Shown in pieces: positions 61,640 through 64,000 of a stretch of DNA of 64,000 bases. The position numbers and the translations under genes are program-made. Each line of letters opens with the position of its first letter. Within the stretch, counting starts at the first letter, position 1. Origin of the DNA: Tenodera sinensis (Eukaryota; Arthropoda; Insecta; Mantodea; Mantidae); contig CM060963.1 in assembly GCA_030765045.1 (NCBI GenBank), positions 96,061,676 through 96,125,675 of the forward strand. Direction: 5' to 3'. The notes beneath the pieces were generated by a model, which worked only from the letters and a program-made list of their open reading frames with translations, was not told the origin of the DNA and made no database searches.

Positions 61640-62072
61640 AGAATGCTGTTATTTTATTTAATATTTAAGGTAATAACGTCAAAATTACGCGTATATTCCC
61701 TGTTAGCATGAAGGAGAATGAGAATATAAGCAGAAGAATAAGAAAAAGAACAAGAAGAAGAAGAAGAAGAACCAGAACAAGAAGAAGAGATTTTATTTTA
61801 TATTTCAGCTAATAACCTTCAGTTCGCGTATATTCCCTGTTAGCATGAAGGAGAATGAGACTAGAAGAAGAAGAAGAAGAAGAAGTACTGTGATTTATAA
61901 GTATCTGTAAAAATATGGAGAAAATATGTCCTTAGATGTCTAAAAGCATTCTCAAGTGTGCTCTTACGGTTTACCAGCTTGGTTATAATGTCGACGCCTG
62001 TGTTTGAGGCTAGTTTCTCCTCTAATGTTATAAATCGACGCCTTTGTGTGAGGCTAGGGTTTTTCCGTTAAT
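61640..62072. repeat. short tandem doublets (right arm)
   Basis: Mirror of 59195-59625: TCCCTGTTAGCATGAAGGAG occurs twice (about 61698 and 61837) with GAA-rich stretches, and GACGCC(T/T)GTGTTTGAGGCTAG / GACGCCTTTGTGTGAGGCTA near 61993 and 62037. Confidence 0.75.
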
Positions 62073-62216
62073 GACAATGTGATACTTTTACCTGATGGGA
62101 CATGTTTTTAGAGAGGTTCAGTTGAGAGATTGTAACATATAGTATGTTAGCGTGTTAAGACGCGTGCAAATAGGTTTATTTCGTGGTGATAGTTAAAATT
62201 AATGTCTTTGTTGTTG

Positions 62217-62872
62217 AAATGATGGTACTTAGAAACATAATCATCTTTTCATGTTTTAATTTGACGTTTGATTCGTCTTAAAGTGAATAAAAATGGAGAA
62301 AGAATTATAAAAATACGGGGTATTTGTTTCTTTAAGCGTTTAAATAATGTTTAGATGGTTCCATTACTGTTATCCGATATCGATAAAAGAAATGTTACTT
62401 AAAGATACATAACCGCCGTTTCGCGTCTTAATGTTTCTGTCGGATTCGTCGCAAAGTACGTAAAAACGGTGGAAAACCATAAAAACAATGATAATTTGAG
62501 GGCTAATATATAATTTACCGTAATAAAGAGTATAAAATCTGTCGAATGTGCGTTTTAGTACTGATTGAAGCCGCTATGAGGCGCTGCAATCGTGATCTTG
62601 AATTATCGTGAGTCATCTGATATTGATAAAAGTAATGTTACGTAAAGATACATAACCTCCGTTTCGCGTCTTAATTTTTCTGTTGGATTCTTTTCAAAGT
62701 GCGTAAAAGACGAGAAAAAGTCATAAAAATAGGAAGGTTTGATGAAATATAGCAGAAATTTGGTTTTTTTAAGCGTTTAAATATTGCTTAGATGGTTCCA
62801 TTACTGTCATCCGATATCGATTAAAGAAATGTTACTTAAAGATACATAACCGCCGTTTCACGTCTTAATTTT
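62217..62872. repeat. four diverged tandem units (right arm)
   Basis: Mirror of 58395-59050, carrying GATACATAACC(G/T)CCGTTTCG three times and the decayed fourth unit near 62230-62262. Confidence 0.8.
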
Positions 62873-62904
62873 GCGCGCGCGCGCGCGCGCGCGTGTGTGT
62901 GTGA

Positions 62905-62937
<33 letters not shown>
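62873..62937. repeat. (GC)n(GT)n tract, right arm
   Basis: About 65 bp; the counterpart of 58319-58394 with a different GC:GT proportion. Confidence 0.95.
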
Positions 62938-63314
62938 CGGCATGAAAGTATTAAAATGATAAACATTTATTTCTATAAATACAGTGGTTGAAATATAATT
63001 TACCTTGTTTAAACTTTAAAAATGAGGGGAAATGCATGTTAACGTTGAACTGGCAAATAAAAATGAAACAAGTTGATCCTTGACTCACGTAGTTAATGAT
63101 ATATATTTTAAAAATACAAAGTTAATCTTGAATCGCGTAGTAATTTATAAGGAACGTGCTAGTGGAATAAGTAGGGTTTGCTTGAGCTTACATATTTATT
63201 CAGTAATTAACCTTCGAGTCGAGCACATCAGCTTCTCTTAGCGAGATTACCGTTCAATAGCTTTGATAAGTTATCGAGGCGAGTCAGTGGAAAGTGCTAT
63301 AAGCATTTATTCAT

Positions 63315-63353
63315 TTATATAATTTACAAGTGTTCCACTACATATTATAAAAG
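63315..63353 (+). promoter_or_regulatory. candidate core promoter of the right zinc-finger gene
   Basis: TTTATATAA (63315-63323) and TATTATAAAAG (63343-63353) upstream of ATG 63368, identical to the left copy. Confidence 0.35.
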
Positions 63354-63367
63354 TCTGGAGTGGTGAA

Positions 63368-63943
63368 ATGATGGAATCGGTTCTGAATGCTATACCAGAT
63401 TATAGGTGTAGTAAATGTGAAAAGATTTTTCTACGCGACTATCATAAGAAGAGGCATGAGCTGATATGTGGGGAGTTTTTCGAGTGTAGACATTGTGTTG
63501 ATGTTTACGGTACTGAAAATCGAAGGGATGTACATGAAGGGCGCTGTGAGAGGGCTAAAGATGCTAAGAAAGTCAAATTCGAACCTACTAAGCATAAATT
63601 ATTGTTAATGTCTCCTGATGAAGATGATGTTGTAGAATATGAAACAGCTTTTCAGGATCGGCTGAAATCGTATTTCATCCAATGCCCAGCAAGTCAGGAT
63701 TTAAATTCATACCTGCAGCAGGCTAAGCAGCGTATAATTCATGCTGTTCAGAAGGAACTGCGGGCTCATAAAAGTTTGAAAATTAACATTATGGCTGAAT
63801 GCGAATTTGTGAATGCCGTTGGAGACACTACTAACAAAGCCTTTAAAACGCGTAATCAGGCTGTGTTTTTAGATAGCGACTTGGATGCCATCTTGGAAAA
63901 AAATTCGAGAAGCTTCGTGTTGAAATGGAGGAAAGTAAGTTGA
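63368..63943 (+). CDS. double zinc-finger protein (right copy)
   Basis: 191 residues, differing from the left copy at two positions by comparison of the translations: Gly44 to Val, immediately after Cys43 of the second finger, and Pro76 to His. All eight zinc ligands are kept. The frame stays open to the same TGA, and the overlap with the polymerase start is the same. The paired gene continues off the window. Retention of the frame in both copies means the frame split predates the duplication, or the arms have been homogenised. Confidence 0.8.
   Translation: MMESVLNAIPDYRCSKCEKIFLRDYHKKRHELICGEFFECRHCVDVYGTENRRDVHEGRCERAKDAKKVKFEPTKHKLLLMSPDEDDVVEYETAFQDRLKSYFIQCPASQDLNSYLQQAKQRIIHAVQKELRAHKSLKINIMAECEFVNAVGDTTNKAFKTRNQAVFLDSDLDAILEKNSRSFVLKWRKVS
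63897..63904 (+). promoter_or_regulatory. candidate -1 ribosomal frameshift site (right copy)
   Basis: AAAAAAAT read by the zinc-finger frame as GAA AAA AAT. The polymerase frame is open from 63877 (after a TAG at 63874) and the zinc-finger frame to 63943, so the two frames are both open for 67 nt around this site. Confidence 0.45.
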
Positions 63944-64000
63944 AAGGTAGTAATTGGGCTCTACTGGCTGTTGATGGTGTTCGACTGCGTATTAACAAGT
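63925..64000 (+). CDS. family B DNA polymerase, right copy, 5' end only
   Basis: The first 25 codons, from ATG 63925 to the window edge, encode the same residues as the start of the left polymerase (MEESKLKGSNWALLAVDG...). Whether the remaining ~1000 codons are intact cannot be seen. Confidence 0.8.
   Translation, partial: MEESKLKGSNWALLAVDGVRLRINK

Larger units (their letters stand above)
60753..64000 (+). repeat. right arm of the large inverted repeat
   Basis: Near-identical inverted counterpart of 57255-60513, still matching at the last base of the window. Visible differences include CATAATAGAG versus CATAAGAGAG in the left arm (as read toward the centre), TAGAGTTAACG versus TAGAGCTAACG, TGTTATCC versus TGTCATCC, CCGTAATA versus CCGTCATA, a one-base difference in a T run, and the AC/GC tract length. 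Such scattered differences argue against a simple duplicated read. Confidence 0.95.

Noticed and set aside
57255..64000. Pure assembly or library artefact (a read folded back on itself)
   Set aside because: Not excluded, but the arms carry scattered base differences, two amino-acid changes, different dinucleotide-tract lengths and a unique 239-bp centre, which a simple fold-back would not produce.

Overview
The window is repeat-dense, AT-rich eukaryotic DNA with no recognisable intact host gene in the first 51.8 kb. An arthropod, most likely an insect, is suggested by three things: CCTAA/TTAGG telomere-type repeats (52208-52440), tRNA-headed SINE-like repeats with decayed LINE, mariner and hAT fragments, and a Polinton/Maverick-type protein-primed DNA polymerase. 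The species cannot be named from this sequence; a large repeat-rich genome such as a cockroach or relative would fit.

1-51.8 kb: a graveyard of mobile DNA between long simple-sequence tracts. I recognise by eye a tRNA-headed SINE family with short and long forms (4.9, 10.8, 16.8, 21.8, 23.2 kb), a second SINE-like family (20.5, 23.9, 41.7 kb), single tRNA-like heads (1.1, 15.1, 28.2, 47.6 kb) and an unnamed ~0.85 kb family with a GT/AC/GA tract in its body (2.2, 7.0, 14.2, 33.9, 40.1, 40.7, 46.1, 50.0 kb). There is also a TTGTGAC...GTCACAA-ended family (26.0, 28.6, 42.6 kb), whose longest copy holds the C-terminal part of a hAT-like transposase, a mariner-like deletion derivative (30.5 kb) and LINE reverse-transcriptase debris (3.1, 11.8, 42.3, 44.4 kb). 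Microsatellites include a 716-bp ACTT/ACTC/ACCC array (9.5 kb), a 684-bp uninterrupted ATT run (17.4 kb) and a layered ATA/ATG/ATACTG/ATAATG array (36.2 kb).

51.8-54.2 kb: a block of nested tandem repeats: an exact two-copy 144-bp module with a TATA box, telomeric CCTAA repeats, a 65-bp doublet and about seven units of ~144 bp.

54.2-64.0 kb: the notable part. A minus-strand gene pair encodes a 191-residue double zinc-finger protein (57312-57887) and a 1028-residue protein-primed family B DNA polymerase (54244-57330). They overlap in different frames, and a slippery heptamer lies exactly where a -1 shift would fuse them. The zinc-finger gene and the first 25 codons of the polymerase recur on the plus strand at the right edge (63368-64000). 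The whole 57255-64000 interval is a near-identical inverted duplication, with arms of at least 3.2 kb facing each other across a 239-bp centre. The centre carries three copies of a ~35-bp motif; two of them form a hairpin around the palindrome TGTGACGTCACA. Each arm also carries ~2.6 kb of mirrored tandem repeats, including a series of ~140-bp units with tRNA promoter-like (A/B box) sequences. This looks like two polymerase elements joined head to head. No integrase, protease, packaging ATPase or capsid gene of a complete Polinton or adintovirus is visible here. The right copy leaves the window, so the full element cannot be judged.
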